From positions 1-22,062 of the forward strand of contig DMCS01000097.1 in assembly GCA_003445715.1 (NCBI GenBank): DNA of 22,062 bases, given 5' to 3'. Each line of letters opens with the position of its first letter. Within the stretch, counting starts at the first letter, position 1. The notes under the pieces are model-generated. The model saw only the letters and a program-made list of their open reading frames with translations, did not search any database and was not told where the DNA came from. Source of the DNA: Candidatus Mesolinea sp. GTDB taxonomy: Bacteria; Chloroflexota; Anaerolineae; Anaerolineales; Anaerolineaceae. Positions 7,835 through 14,742 of this stretch are shown piece by piece. Both the position numbers and the translations under genes were made by a program.

Positions 7835-7868
7835 CTGCATGTTGAGGGCCACCACGCATCCTACCTCT

Positions 7869-8070
7869 GTTCTCGCCGGCCTACCTTGTTCTCGCCGGTC
7901 TCCAGAGTGCGCAGCCTACCCGTAGGGTACCGAGCGAGCGGTTTTGACCGTAGGTCTCCTGATTTCCTGGACGATTGTGATAATCGGATTATCAGTTTTT
8001 TTGAGACCTAAAGGTCACAGGCCTTGCATGGTCAGGAGAGTGCGCAGCCTGCCCGTGGGTACCATGCAAG
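7869..8070 (+). repeat. Structured dispersed intergenic repeat, copy B
   Basis: This is the second copy of the element at 1838-2080, in the same window orientation but lying between two - strand genes, so its orientation relative to the flanking genes differs. Stems are: CTCGCCGGT (7891-7899)/ACCG-A-GCGAG (7929-7938, one bulge); AGGTCTC (7952-7958)/GAGACCT (8003-8009), enclosing TGATAAT-CGG-ATTATCA followed by GTTTTTTT; and CTTGCATGGT (8023-8032)/ACCATGCAAG (8061-8070), a perfect 10 bp. The 25-bp module appears at 7907-7931 and 8040-8063. A partial duplication of TGTTCTCGCCGG (7869 and 7888) precedes the element. The element ends 12 bp from the stop codon of the aminotransferase. The AT hairpin with seven T could stop + strand transcription. 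Confidence 0.85.
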
Positions 8071-8081
8071 AAAAATCACTT

Positions 8082-9410
8082 TCAAACAAGCGCTTGGTCT
8101 TTCTCCGCCAAGCTGATTGCCTCATCCAATATCAGCATGGCTTCATCCACCTCGCCTTTGGTGGTCGAGAGCGGCGGCGTCACACGGATAACGCTTTTTC
8201 CGCAGCCTAGCAGCAGCACCCCACGCTCGACGGCTTTATAAACCACATCATCGCGCAGGCTCTCCGCTGGCTGCTTAGTCTGCCGATCGTGGACAAACTC
8301 AACGCCCAGCATGAAGCCCTTGCCACGCACATCGCCAATGCTGGCGTGCTTGGCTTGCAGCTCTTCTAAGGCTTCTTTACAATACGCCCCGACCACGCGT
8401 GTGTTCTCCATATATTGCTCTTCGATCAGTTGGATGGTCGCAAGCGCAGCTGAGCAGGAAACAGGGTTACCGCCAAAGGTGTTGCCATGTGAGCCTTTGG
8501 GCCAGTCCATCAGCTCTTTACGGGTGACCATCGCGCCCAGCGGCATCCCTGAGGCAATCCCTTTAGCCGTGAGTAAAATATCCGGCTCCACGCCATAATG
8601 TTCGATCGCCCACCATTTGCCTGTGCGCCCCATCCCGGATTGCACCTCATCCACAATGAGCAGAATATCATATTTATCGCAGAGCTTGCGTAAAGCCGGG
8701 AAAAAGTCATCGGGTGGATAGATATAGCCGCCCTCCCCTTGTATGGGTTCAACCAGGATGCCAGCCACATCCTCGCCAGGCAGCAGCCTGTCTAAGATTT
8801 CCTCTTCGATGAAAGCCACCACCGTTTCGCCATCGCCCATGCCAGGCCGGCGCTGCAGCAGAGGGCGGTAAGGGTTGGGGAAAGGCACATGCACCACACC
8901 ATTCATTAGTGGGAAAAAGCCATTCTTATAATGCGCTTTGCTTGCAGTTAAAGAGACTGCCCCCAGGGTGCGTCCGTGAAAAGCGCCCAAAAATCCGATA
9001 AACTGCGTGCTGCCGGTGTGGTAACGCGCAAGCTTAATCGCCGATTCGACGCTCTCCGTACCAGAGTTGGTCATAAAGCACGCTGAAGGCCCGCTCCACG
9101 GGGCAATTTCTGCCAGCTTTTCGGCTAAGGTGATCCATTTTTCATGATAAAAATCGGAGGAAATATGGATAAACTGTTCAGTCTGCTCTTGAATAGCTTT
9201 GACCACTTGCGGGTGGCTGTGACCGGTCGAAGCCACCGCAATGCCGGCTTCAAAATCTAAAAAGCGGTTGCCATCTACGTCCCAGACCTCGGTGCCGCGC
9301 CCGTGATCCATCACGAAGGGGTAACCACGCGGGTAAGAGGGTGAAATGACAGCATTGTCGCGCGCAATCAAGGCTTGCGCTTTTGGCCCTGGTAAGTTGA
9401 GGGGTTGCAT
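8082..9410 (-). CDS. Class III PLP-dependent aminotransferase (acetylornithine/4-aminobutyrate type)
   Basis: The 442-residue product is a fold-type I transaminase of the acetylornithine/4-aminobutyrate family. Visible landmarks are GHSHPQVV (63-70), the phosphate-binding NSGTES (115-120), the ring-stacking GAFHGRTLG (142-150), EPIQGEGGY (221-229), VDEVQSG with the pyridine-binding D254, and TAKGIASGMPLGA with the Schiff-base K283. HGNTFGGNPVSC (308-319) closes the site. The overall pattern resembles the 4-aminobutyrate and broad-specificity branch more than strict ArgD, but substrate cannot be fixed from sequence, and amino-acid racemases also belong here. AAAGGAGTG (9416-9424) gives a strong ribosome site. 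It has its own extended -10 promoter and a leader hairpin. No arginine or GABA pathway gene is adjacent. Confidence 0.88.
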   Translation of the reverse strand: MQPLNLPGPKAQALIARDNAVISPSYPRGYPFVMDHGRGTEVWDVDGNRFLDFEAGIAVASTGHSHPQVVKAIQEQTEQFIHISSDFYHEKWITLAEKLAEIAPWSGPSACFMTNSGTESVESAIKLARYHTGSTQFIGFLGAFHGRTLGAVSLTASKAHYKNGFFPLMNGVVHVPFPNPYRPLLQRRPGMGDGETVVAFIEEEILDRLLPGEDVAGILVEPIQGEGGYIYPPDDFFPALRKLCDKYDILLIVDEVQSGMGRTGKWWAIEHYGVEPDILLTAKGIASGMPLGAMVTRKELMDWPKGSHGNTFGGNPVSCSAALATIQLIEEQYMENTRVVGAYCKEALEELQAKHASIGDVRGKGFMLGVEFVHDRQTKQPAESLRDDVVYKAVERGVLLLGCGKSVIRVTPPLSTTKGEVDEAMLILDEAISLAEKDQALV

Positions 9411-9443
9411 CCGTTCACTCCTTTTCGGAAAAGATTAAATTAA

Positions 9444-9476
9444 AGGACCAACCACGGGTGAGTGTTGGTTGGTTCT
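9444..9476 (-). promoter_or_regulatory. Leader hairpin of the aminotransferase mRNA (possible attenuator)
   Basis: On the - strand ACCAACCA and TGGTTGGT form an 8-bp stem (arms near 9466-9473 and 9447-9454), extended past one mismatch by two pairs, around an 11-nt loop. It is followed by CCTTTAATTTAAT. It lies between the promoter and the ribosome site of the aminotransferase. The T stretch is interrupted, so termination would be weak. No known riboswitch consensus was recognised. Confidence 0.45.
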
Positions 9477-9493
9477 TAGTAGGTCATTTAATT

Positions 9494-9502
9494 ATTATAA
9501 CA
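9494..9502 (-). promoter_or_regulatory. Extended -10 promoter of the aminotransferase gene
   Basis: On the - strand TGTTATAAT is a perfect extended -10 (TGnTATAAT). The expected start near 9487 gives a leader of about 75 nt that contains the hairpin at 9444-9476. No strong -35 was found, as is usual for extended -10 promoters. Confidence 0.55.
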
Positions 9503-9794
9503 CGCTCATCGGTTAAAAACGATTTGCATTCTCAGAATAGCTTGTTTCCCTAAGCGATAGGCTTTTCTGGTCGATAGCTGCGCAGCTCTAACGTAAAAGT
9601 GATGAACGCTGAAGTTTGCTCCAGTCCTCTGCTTCCAAATCCCATAAAAATCGAGAGATCAAGAAATAACTGTGGAGAGCCCGTCTTCTTCCCGCCGGGC
9701 ATATTCCGTGCGTAGCCGTTGAATGTCATCCTGATTGGTCTTTATCATGTCTGTTTCTGCAATACGCTCTAATCACACCTCAACTGTCACGACC
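9503..9794 (-). other. Non-coding stretch with a possible decayed reading frame
   Basis: The gap between the aminotransferase promoter and the DsrE gene holds no intact gene. On the - strand an ATG at 9748 opens a 29-codon frame that reads MIKTNQDDIQRLRTEYARRE and ends in TGA at 9659. The same frame then stays open for over 50 codons, to a stop near 9510. The opening resembles the charged, EYARRE-type start of some bacterial methyltransferases, but what follows does not match. No ribosome site precedes the ATG. It may be a gene remnant or chance. Confidence 0.3.
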
Positions 9795-10157
9795 TTACGG
9801 GCGGATGTATGCCCAGCCTTGAGCCTGCCGGCGCACGAGCTCGCTCACCCCAGCAGGGACAATTTGACGCTCTTCCACCAGTTCTTCCTCGGGGATCTCA
9901 TAGAGGTGCATGGCATTCCTGCACAGCATGATATTAACGCCGCGAGCAGCTAACTGGCGGACACGGTCAGCCACAGCCTGGTTATCCTTACGAAAAGCCT
10001 GTATGGCAGGTCCGTTGACCAAGAGTTCAATTTCCAACTCTTCAAAACGCATGTCATCCATCAGATTGACAATGTTATTGAAAGCCAACATCAGGCGCTT
10101 TTCATCAAAGTCATCCACATGAAATATTACTTGGTATTTTTTCGCAGCTTCTTCCAT
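9795..10157 (-). CDS. DsrE/DsrF-like family protein (COG1416 type)
   Basis: The 120-residue cytoplasmic protein fits the small DsrE/F-like fold of the COG1416 group: YQVIFHVDD at the start, AFNNIVNLMDD, the central strand ELLVNGPAIQAF, then a single conserved-position cysteine in VNIMLCRNAM (C79), and a C-terminal IVPAGVSELVRRQAQGW. Related DsrE proteins carry sulfur on a cysteine in sulfur relay; for the COG1416 branch the role is not established, so only the fold and the cysteine are claimed. AAAAGGAG gives a strong ribosome site before ATG. It lies 53 bp after pheT on the same strand, without a visible terminator between them, so some co-transcription is possible, though a functional link is not implied. 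Confidence 0.78.
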   Translation of the reverse strand: MEEAAKKYQVIFHVDDFDEKRLMLAFNNIVNLMDDMRFEELEIELLVNGPAIQAFRKDNQAVADRVRQLAARGVNIMLCRNAMHLYEIPEEELVEERQIVPAGVSELVRRQAQGWAYIRP

Positions 10158-10210
10158 ACTATGCTCCTTTTAGTTACACTTATTACTTCTAAATAAAATT
10201 CATTAAAGGT

Positions 10211-12748
10211 TTACGCGCTACGCAGCACGGCGCCAAATTCCCGAGCCAGCGCCCGCACAACTCGGTTACGAATCGTCTCCGCGTCTTTATCCGTCAGCGT
10301 GCGATCATAAGCCTGGTAAGTCAGCTGGTATGCCATGCTCTTCTTACCCGGTCCAAGCTGTTCTCCACGGTAGATATCAAAAAGGTGGACATCCACCAAC
10401 AGCTTCCCACCCGCCTGGTGGATAGCAGCTTCGAGCGCAGCGGCTGGCGTCTCCTCTGCTACAATCACGGCGATATCTTCAACCATCGGTGGGTAAGGTG
10501 AAAGCGGTTCATGTTCGAACTCCACTCTGCTCAGCGCCACGAGCTGGTCAGCATCCAACTCTGCAGCTAAAACCGGAAGAGCCTCAAATTCATAATGCTC
10601 CTGCACCATAGGGTGCAACTCTCCGAAAACGCCTAAGGCTTGCTCGCCAGAGAGCACTTGGGCGCATTTACCTGGGTGAAAAGTAGGGTGCTCAGCCGGC
10701 CGATAACTCACCTCTGGGATATGCAAACCTCTAAGCAATGCCTCCAGGATACCTTTCAAGTCGTAAAAATCCCGCGGCTCCGGCGTTTTAGTCTGCCAGG
10801 TCGGCATCTCCCGCAAGCCGGCCATCCCCACGCTCAAGCGCAGCGCCTCGTTCGGCAAAAGCTGACCCTCCACCGGCAGGAACACAGGACCAATTTCAAA
10901 CAATGCTAAGCTCGGGCGGAATTTGCTATTATATTCCAGCAGCTCCAGCATTGTAGCAAGACCGCTGCGGCGCAGGACGGTCCGGTCTGATGAGATGGGA
11001 TTCTTGATTCGTACATAGGCAACACCAGGGTCAACCGCCTGATCAGGCAGGATACACGCCTCGCGCTGGGGGGAGGTTTGGCGGTAAGCCACCGTATCCT
11101 GCAGCCCTAAGCTCACTAAAATATCGCGGATTTTTTCCTCTGTATCTAACTGCTTATCGAACACCGGCGCGGGCAGCTCCGTCGCTAAGCGCTTGGACGG
11201 GATGCGCTCATAGCCGTAAATGCGGGCGATTTCTTCCATCAGGCTGGCTTTGCCGATCAGGCCTTCGCCAATATCCAGGCGGATGGGTGGCGTTTTGGCG
11301 CTAAGCTTGCCCTCCTGAAGGAGGCACTCAAAACCCAAACGTTCCAAAATGCCTTCGGCTTCTTCTAAGGAGATCTCTGCTCCCAAATGGCTTATGATTT
11401 CTTCTTCTTTAAGCGTAACCACCGGGTCTTGCGGCGGGAGGGGATAGGCATCCAGAACTCCCTCAACCAACCTTCCCCCACCCCAAGCAAGCAAGCGCTG
11501 CAGGCATAAGCGCAAAGCTTGATCTGCCAATGCAGGATGTATGCCTCGGCTGAAACGCCAGCCGGCTTCACTGGGTATTTTCAATTTACTCAACGTTTGG
11601 CGAATGTTGATGAAGTTCCAGGAGGCTGCTTCCAGCAGTACGTCCCGTGTTTGAGCACTAATACCCGATTCAACCCCGCCCATGATACCCGCCAAGGATA
11701 AAGGCCCAGCACTATCCGCGACCACTTCCATATTCTCGTCTAACGGCTGAGTGGTGCCGTCCAGCAAGGTCAGCGTCTCACCCGGCTGTGCCGTGCGGGT
11801 GATGATGCTGGGCGCGTTTCCGCCGGCGCGCCTAAGCAGCAAGTCGTAATCGAATGCGTGCAGCGGTTCACCCGTCTCCAACATGGTGTAGTTGGTAGCG
11901 TCCACCAACGCATCGATGGGTCGCATACCAGCCAAGTTCAGCCGGCGCTGCACCCAATAAGGGCTAGGCTGCGCCTGCACGTTCTCAACCATCCCAAGCA
12001 TAAAACGCGGGTTGAGCTCCGGTTTGTGTACTTCTAAGCTAACGCGTTTACTCAGCGCATCCCCTTGGGGCAGAGGAATACCTTCCGGCAGGCGCAGCTC
12101 GCGGCGAGTAACCGCAGCTAACTCGCGGGCAATCCCAATCATAGAAGCATCCCGCACCATATTGGGCAGGATAGAAATATCAAAAACCGCATCACCCATA
12201 TAATCCACCAGCGGCTTACCCACAGGCGCATCCGCATCCAAAATAATCACACCTTCGTGTTCATCCGAGATGCCCAGCTCCTTTTCGGAGCAAATCATCG
12301 AGAAAGACTCCACCCCGCGGATAACAGCCCGTTTGAGTTTGGTTAGCACTTGCCCGGGCTGGTGTCCATCGTAAAGTATGGCGCCTTCGCGGGCGTAAGC
12401 CACCTTAAGCGGCTGGGCTAGCGTGCCCTTACCTTTATAGGGGTAAAGGTTAGGTGCGCCAGTGAGGATGGTGAGTTCCTGTGAGCCATCGTTCAGCCGG
12501 CAAAGCACTAATCGGTCTGCATTCGGGTGCGGCATCACTTCCAACACCTCTGCTACCAAAAATTTCTCGCGGTCCCAAGAGATGCCTTCATAATTAAATT
12601 CATGCCGCTCATCTTCAGGTTTGGGCAAGCCTACCAGCCGAATGCCTTCCACCTCCAAGCCAACCATCGTTAAGTGGTGCGCAATTTGCTCAATGTTCAA
12701 GTCATCCAAGTCTATATAATCTTTGATCCAGCTTAAAGGTGCTTTCAT
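10211..12748 (-). CDS. pheT: Phenylalanine--tRNA ligase beta subunit
   Basis: This is the beta chain of the alpha2-beta2 PheRS, which binds tRNA-Phe and edits Tyr-tRNA-Phe. The 845-residue protein has the full domain order: N-terminal B1 (MKAPLSWIKDYIDL); the EMAP/OB-type tRNA-binding domain (about 60-175, with VMPHPNADRL and MICSEKELG); the B3/B4 editing region (about 225-420, with HAFDYD and SLAGIMGG); B5 (about 435-510); the catalytic-like core (EEIARIYGYERIP onward); and the C-terminal FDX-ACB domain (about 750-845, starting LSPYPPMVEDIAVIV). It is somewhat longer than the 795-residue E. coli protein. It starts 17 nt after pheS, with GGAGAGG as ribosome site, so the two are one operon under the T-box at 13837-14071. 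Confidence 0.96.
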   Translation of the reverse strand: MKAPLSWIKDYIDLDDLNIEQIAHHLTMVGLEVEGIRLVGLPKPEDERHEFNYEGISWDREKFLVAEVLEVMPHPNADRLVLCRLNDGSQELTILTGAPNLYPYKGKGTLAQPLKVAYAREGAILYDGHQPGQVLTKLKRAVIRGVESFSMICSEKELGISDEHEGVIILDADAPVGKPLVDYMGDAVFDISILPNMVRDASMIGIARELAAVTRRELRLPEGIPLPQGDALSKRVSLEVHKPELNPRFMLGMVENVQAQPSPYWVQRRLNLAGMRPIDALVDATNYTMLETGEPLHAFDYDLLLRRAGGNAPSIITRTAQPGETLTLLDGTTQPLDENMEVVADSAGPLSLAGIMGGVESGISAQTRDVLLEAASWNFINIRQTLSKLKIPSEAGWRFSRGIHPALADQALRLCLQRLLAWGGGRLVEGVLDAYPLPPQDPVVTLKEEEIISHLGAEISLEEAEGILERLGFECLLQEGKLSAKTPPIRLDIGEGLIGKASLMEEIARIYGYERIPSKRLATELPAPVFDKQLDTEEKIRDILVSLGLQDTVAYRQTSPQREACILPDQAVDPGVAYVRIKNPISSDRTVLRRSGLATMLELLEYNSKFRPSLALFEIGPVFLPVEGQLLPNEALRLSVGMAGLREMPTWQTKTPEPRDFYDLKGILEALLRGLHIPEVSYRPAEHPTFHPGKCAQVLSGEQALGVFGELHPMVQEHYEFEALPVLAAELDADQLVALSRVEFEHEPLSPYPPMVEDIAVIVAEETPAAALEAAIHQAGGKLLVDVHLFDIYRGEQLGPGKKSMAYQLTYQAYDRTLTDKDAETIRNRVVRALAREFGAVLRSA

Positions 12749-12765
12749 CAGATCCTCTCCAGCCG

Positions 12766-13800
12766 TTAAAATTGCTCTAAAAAGCGGATGTCGTTATTGC
12801 GAAAGTAACGAATATCCTCCACGCGATAGCGCATGAGCGTCGAGCGGTCGATGCCCATGCCGGCGGCAAAGCCAGAGAATACTTGCGGGTCATAGCCGCC
12901 AAATTCCAGCACCGTCGGGTGCACCATCCCACATCCAAGAATCTCTAACCAGCCGGTGCCTTTACAGACACTGCAGCCTTGGCCGCCGCACACAAAGCAC
13001 TCCACGTCCATCTCGGCGCTTGGCTCGGTGAAGGGGAAGTAAGAAGGGCGCAAGCGCGTGCGGGCATCTTTGCCAAAAGCGCGCGCTGCAAAGTCGTTCA
13101 GTGTACCTTTCATATCCGCAAAAGTAATCCCCTTGCCCACCACCAACACTTCCACCTGAATGAACTCAATTTCTGAGCGGGCGGTGAGCTGCTCGTAGCG
13201 CATCGTAGTGCCAGGCAGGATGGCACGGATATTCTCGGGTGCGCGTTCGCGCATGATGTGAATCTGCCCGGGTGAGGTATGCGTGCGCAATAGCACGCCT
13301 TCTTTCTCAGTGTAAAAGGTATCCCACATGTCGCGGGCAGGATGATAGGGCGGCATGTTGAGGTAAGTGAAGTTGAAGTCGTCCGTCTCCACTTCCGGCG
13401 AGCGATAGATTTGAAAGCCCATATCCCGGAAAATCTGGCAGACTTCGCGCAGGGTTTGGTTCAGTGGGTGCAAGCGTCCGCGCTGAACCGCACGCCCTGG
13501 CAGGGTCACGTCTATGCGCTCGCTGGTTAATGTGCGCTCCAATTCAGCCTGCCGCAGCTGCTCGCTCTTGACGGCGTAAGCGCTCTCCAGCGCCTGCTTG
13601 ACGGCGTTTGCAACACGCCCGACCAGCGGGCGTTCTTCTGGTGGCAGCTTGCCCAGATCGGAGAAGGCTTGCATCACCGGTGAGGATTTGCCTAAATGCG
13701 CAATGCGCCAGGCTTCCAGCTCTTCAGCAGTCCTAACGTCGTTCAGTGCGGCGAGTGCTTCTTTTCTCTCGTTTTCCAGCTGTGCTTCTCTATCTGTCAT
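12766..13800 (-). CDS. pheS: Phenylalanine--tRNA ligase alpha subunit
   Basis: This is the catalytic chain of PheRS, forming Phe-AMP and charging tRNA-Phe. The 344-residue product has the N-terminal coiled coil (1-95), then the class II core: GRLHPLNQT (108-116), HPARDMWDTFY (153-163), LRTHTSPGQI (171-180) and motif 3 GFAAGMGIDR (310-319). Two features stand out. Motif 2 reads RYEQLTARSEIEFIQVEV, where most PheS have a DATH...FHQxEG pattern. Four cysteines (C268, C271, C276, C279) in CFVCGGQGCSVCKGTGW form a likely metal site, which is known in part of the family. GAGGT 7 nt upstream supports the start. It is the first gene of the T-box-controlled pheST operon. Confidence 0.95.
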   Translation of the reverse strand: MTDREAQLENERKEALAALNDVRTAEELEAWRIAHLGKSSPVMQAFSDLGKLPPEERPLVGRVANAVKQALESAYAVKSEQLRQAELERTLTSERIDVTLPGRAVQRGRLHPLNQTLREVCQIFRDMGFQIYRSPEVETDDFNFTYLNMPPYHPARDMWDTFYTEKEGVLLRTHTSPGQIHIMRERAPENIRAILPGTTMRYEQLTARSEIEFIQVEVLVVGKGITFADMKGTLNDFAARAFGKDARTRLRPSYFPFTEPSAEMDVECFVCGGQGCSVCKGTGWLEILGCGMVHPTVLEFGGYDPQVFSGFAAGMGIDRSTLMRYRVEDIRYFRNNDIRFLEQF

Positions 13801-13836
13801 TTCTACCTCATCGCTAACTTCAAAATTATGGGCATT

Positions 13837-13863
13837 AAAAAACCCGTCCGCTCAAGGGACGGG
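13837..13863 (-). terminator. Regulated intrinsic terminator of the T-box
   Basis: On the - strand CCCGTCC (13863-13857), a 7-nt loop, GGACGGG (13849-13843), then six T (13842-13837). Its position after the T-box and 36 bp before pheS makes it the off-state terminator. Confidence 0.92.
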
Positions 13864-14071
13864 CAAATTCGCCGTGGTACCACCCTTGTTGGCTGCCCGT
13901 GCAGCCCGCTCAAGGTATTCTGTAACGGGAACTCCCGGTGCGGACTACTTGCGCTTCACCCGCACAACTCCCGAGGGAACTTCCTCCAGCGTTTGCCTGG
14001 CACTGCTTTCAGTCTAGGGCAGCGCCTCCCTGATGGATCCCGCTGGGCTACTTTCCTCGTTCATCGTTGTT
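13837..14071 (-). ncRNA. T-box riboswitch leader controlling pheST
   Basis: The - strand leader of pheS carries the T-box signature AAGGGTGGTACCAC (13874-13887), whose UGGU bulge would pair with the ACCA end of uncharged tRNA-Phe. The 5' part has the classic stem I start GATGAACGAGGAAAGTAG. CGAGG (14059-14055) pairs with CCTCG (13976-13972), and CCAGCG pairs with CGCTGG higher up, leaving a specifier loop. In its 3' side UUC (13979-13977) is a Phe codon in the right position. Uncharged tRNA-Phe should stabilise the antiterminator and switch on pheST. The base after UUC is C and not the more usual purine. Confidence 0.93.
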
Positions 14072-14077
14072 AGGGTA

Positions 14078-14105
14078 ATTATAGGAATTTGAAGGTGCTT
14101 GTCAA
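14078..14105 (-). promoter_or_regulatory. Consensus sigma-A promoter of the pheST T-box transcript
   Basis: On the - strand TTGACA (14105-14100), 16 bp, TATAAT (14083-14078): both boxes are perfect. The start is expected near 14071, just before stem I of the T-box. The -35 lies 5 bp beyond the tatB stop codon, so there is no terminator between the tat genes and this promoter. Confidence 0.88.
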
Positions 14106-14110
14106 GAATC

Positions 14111-14485
14111 TTAATCGGAAATGTGCTGTTGGAGCGCTTTTTTCTCGTCTTCGGCTTCCTCCGGATCAGCTTGCGCGGGTGGGGGATCCGAAATCGCCGA
14201 ATCGGGAGCCTTCTGCAGAGGGTCCGAATTGAGCATAGAGCGGTTCAACGCGTTGATTTCCTTCATCGTCTCCTCGAGCTCAGCATCTTTCATGATCTTC
14301 TGAGGGAACTCCTGGATTTCTTTGGTGGTGCCTACAATTTCCTGCCAAAGCTCGGACTTGCGCAGGTTGTAAATCCAGCGGCCGGCTTTGTGCGCAAAAT
14401 TAACGATATCCTGCGGTCCAAACATCAGAACGGCCAGCACCAGAATCAGCAGCAGCTCAAGCGGGCCGATATTGAGAATTTCCAT
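14111..14485 (-). CDS. tatB: TatA/TatB-family translocase subunit, TatB-like
   Basis: The 124-residue protein has one N-terminal membrane helix (about 6-22, LELLLILVLAVLM) followed by the hinge F-G-P (22-24), an amphipathic helix (25-45) and a long acidic, Pro-rich cytoplasmic tail. This is the TatA/B plan. Length and the long second helix fit TatB, which with TatC recognises twin-arginine signal peptides. It is the third tat gene, 31 bp after tatA, with only a weak ribosome site. The gene symbol is given by position and length; a second TatA-type protein cannot be excluded. Confidence 0.8.
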   Translation of the reverse strand: MEILNIGPLELLLILVLAVLMFGPQDIVNFAHKAGRWIYNLRKSELWQEIVGTTKEIQEFPQKIMKDAELEETMKEINALNRSMLNSDPLQKAPDSAISDPPPAQADPEEAEDEKKALQQHISD

Positions 14486-14516
14486 AGGGCATCAAAATAG
14501 AAAGAAAAGTGCAGAT

Positions 14517-14726
14517 TTAGATTTGTACGTTTGTATCGTTATCTTTATTTTCTTCCTTTTTGTCGCTTTCTTCTTTCTGCTCCTCATCGCCGCTCAGGCC
14601 TTTGCGGAAAGAGCGCACGCTCTTGCCTAGCTCTTCAGAAACCTTGGAAATGCGCCCCACGCCAAATACCAGGAGCACAATCACCAGGATGACAATAATT
14701 TCGGGCAGGCCAATTCTTCCGCCCAT
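14517..14726 (-). CDS. tatA: Twin-arginine translocase subunit TatA
   Basis: The 69-residue product has the TatA layout: membrane helix GLPEIIVILVIVLLV (6-20), hinge F-G (21-22), amphipathic helix GRISKVSEELGKSVRSF, then a highly charged Glu/Lys/Asp tail. TatA oligomers form the conduit for folded proteins across the membrane. A longer frame opens 9 codons upstream, but GGAGG placed 6 nt before the ATG at 14726 decides for the shorter form. The start lies 16 nt after the tatC stop, so tatC-tatA-tatB form one operon. Confidence 0.92.
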   Translation of the reverse strand: MGGRIGLPEIIVILVIVLLVFGVGRISKVSEELGKSVRSFRKGLSGDEEQKEESDKKEENKDNDTNVQI

Positions 14727-14742
14727 AGCAACCTCCAATCCT

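Noticed and set aside
8082..9410. Firm naming of the aminotransferase as argD or gabT
   Set aside because: Motifs are shared across the class III family and there are no pathway genes beside it to decide.
13837..14090. Open frames across the pheS leader on the + strand as genes (13598-14073)
   Set aside because: They are shadows of pheS and of the T-box, with no ribosome site or recognisable protein.
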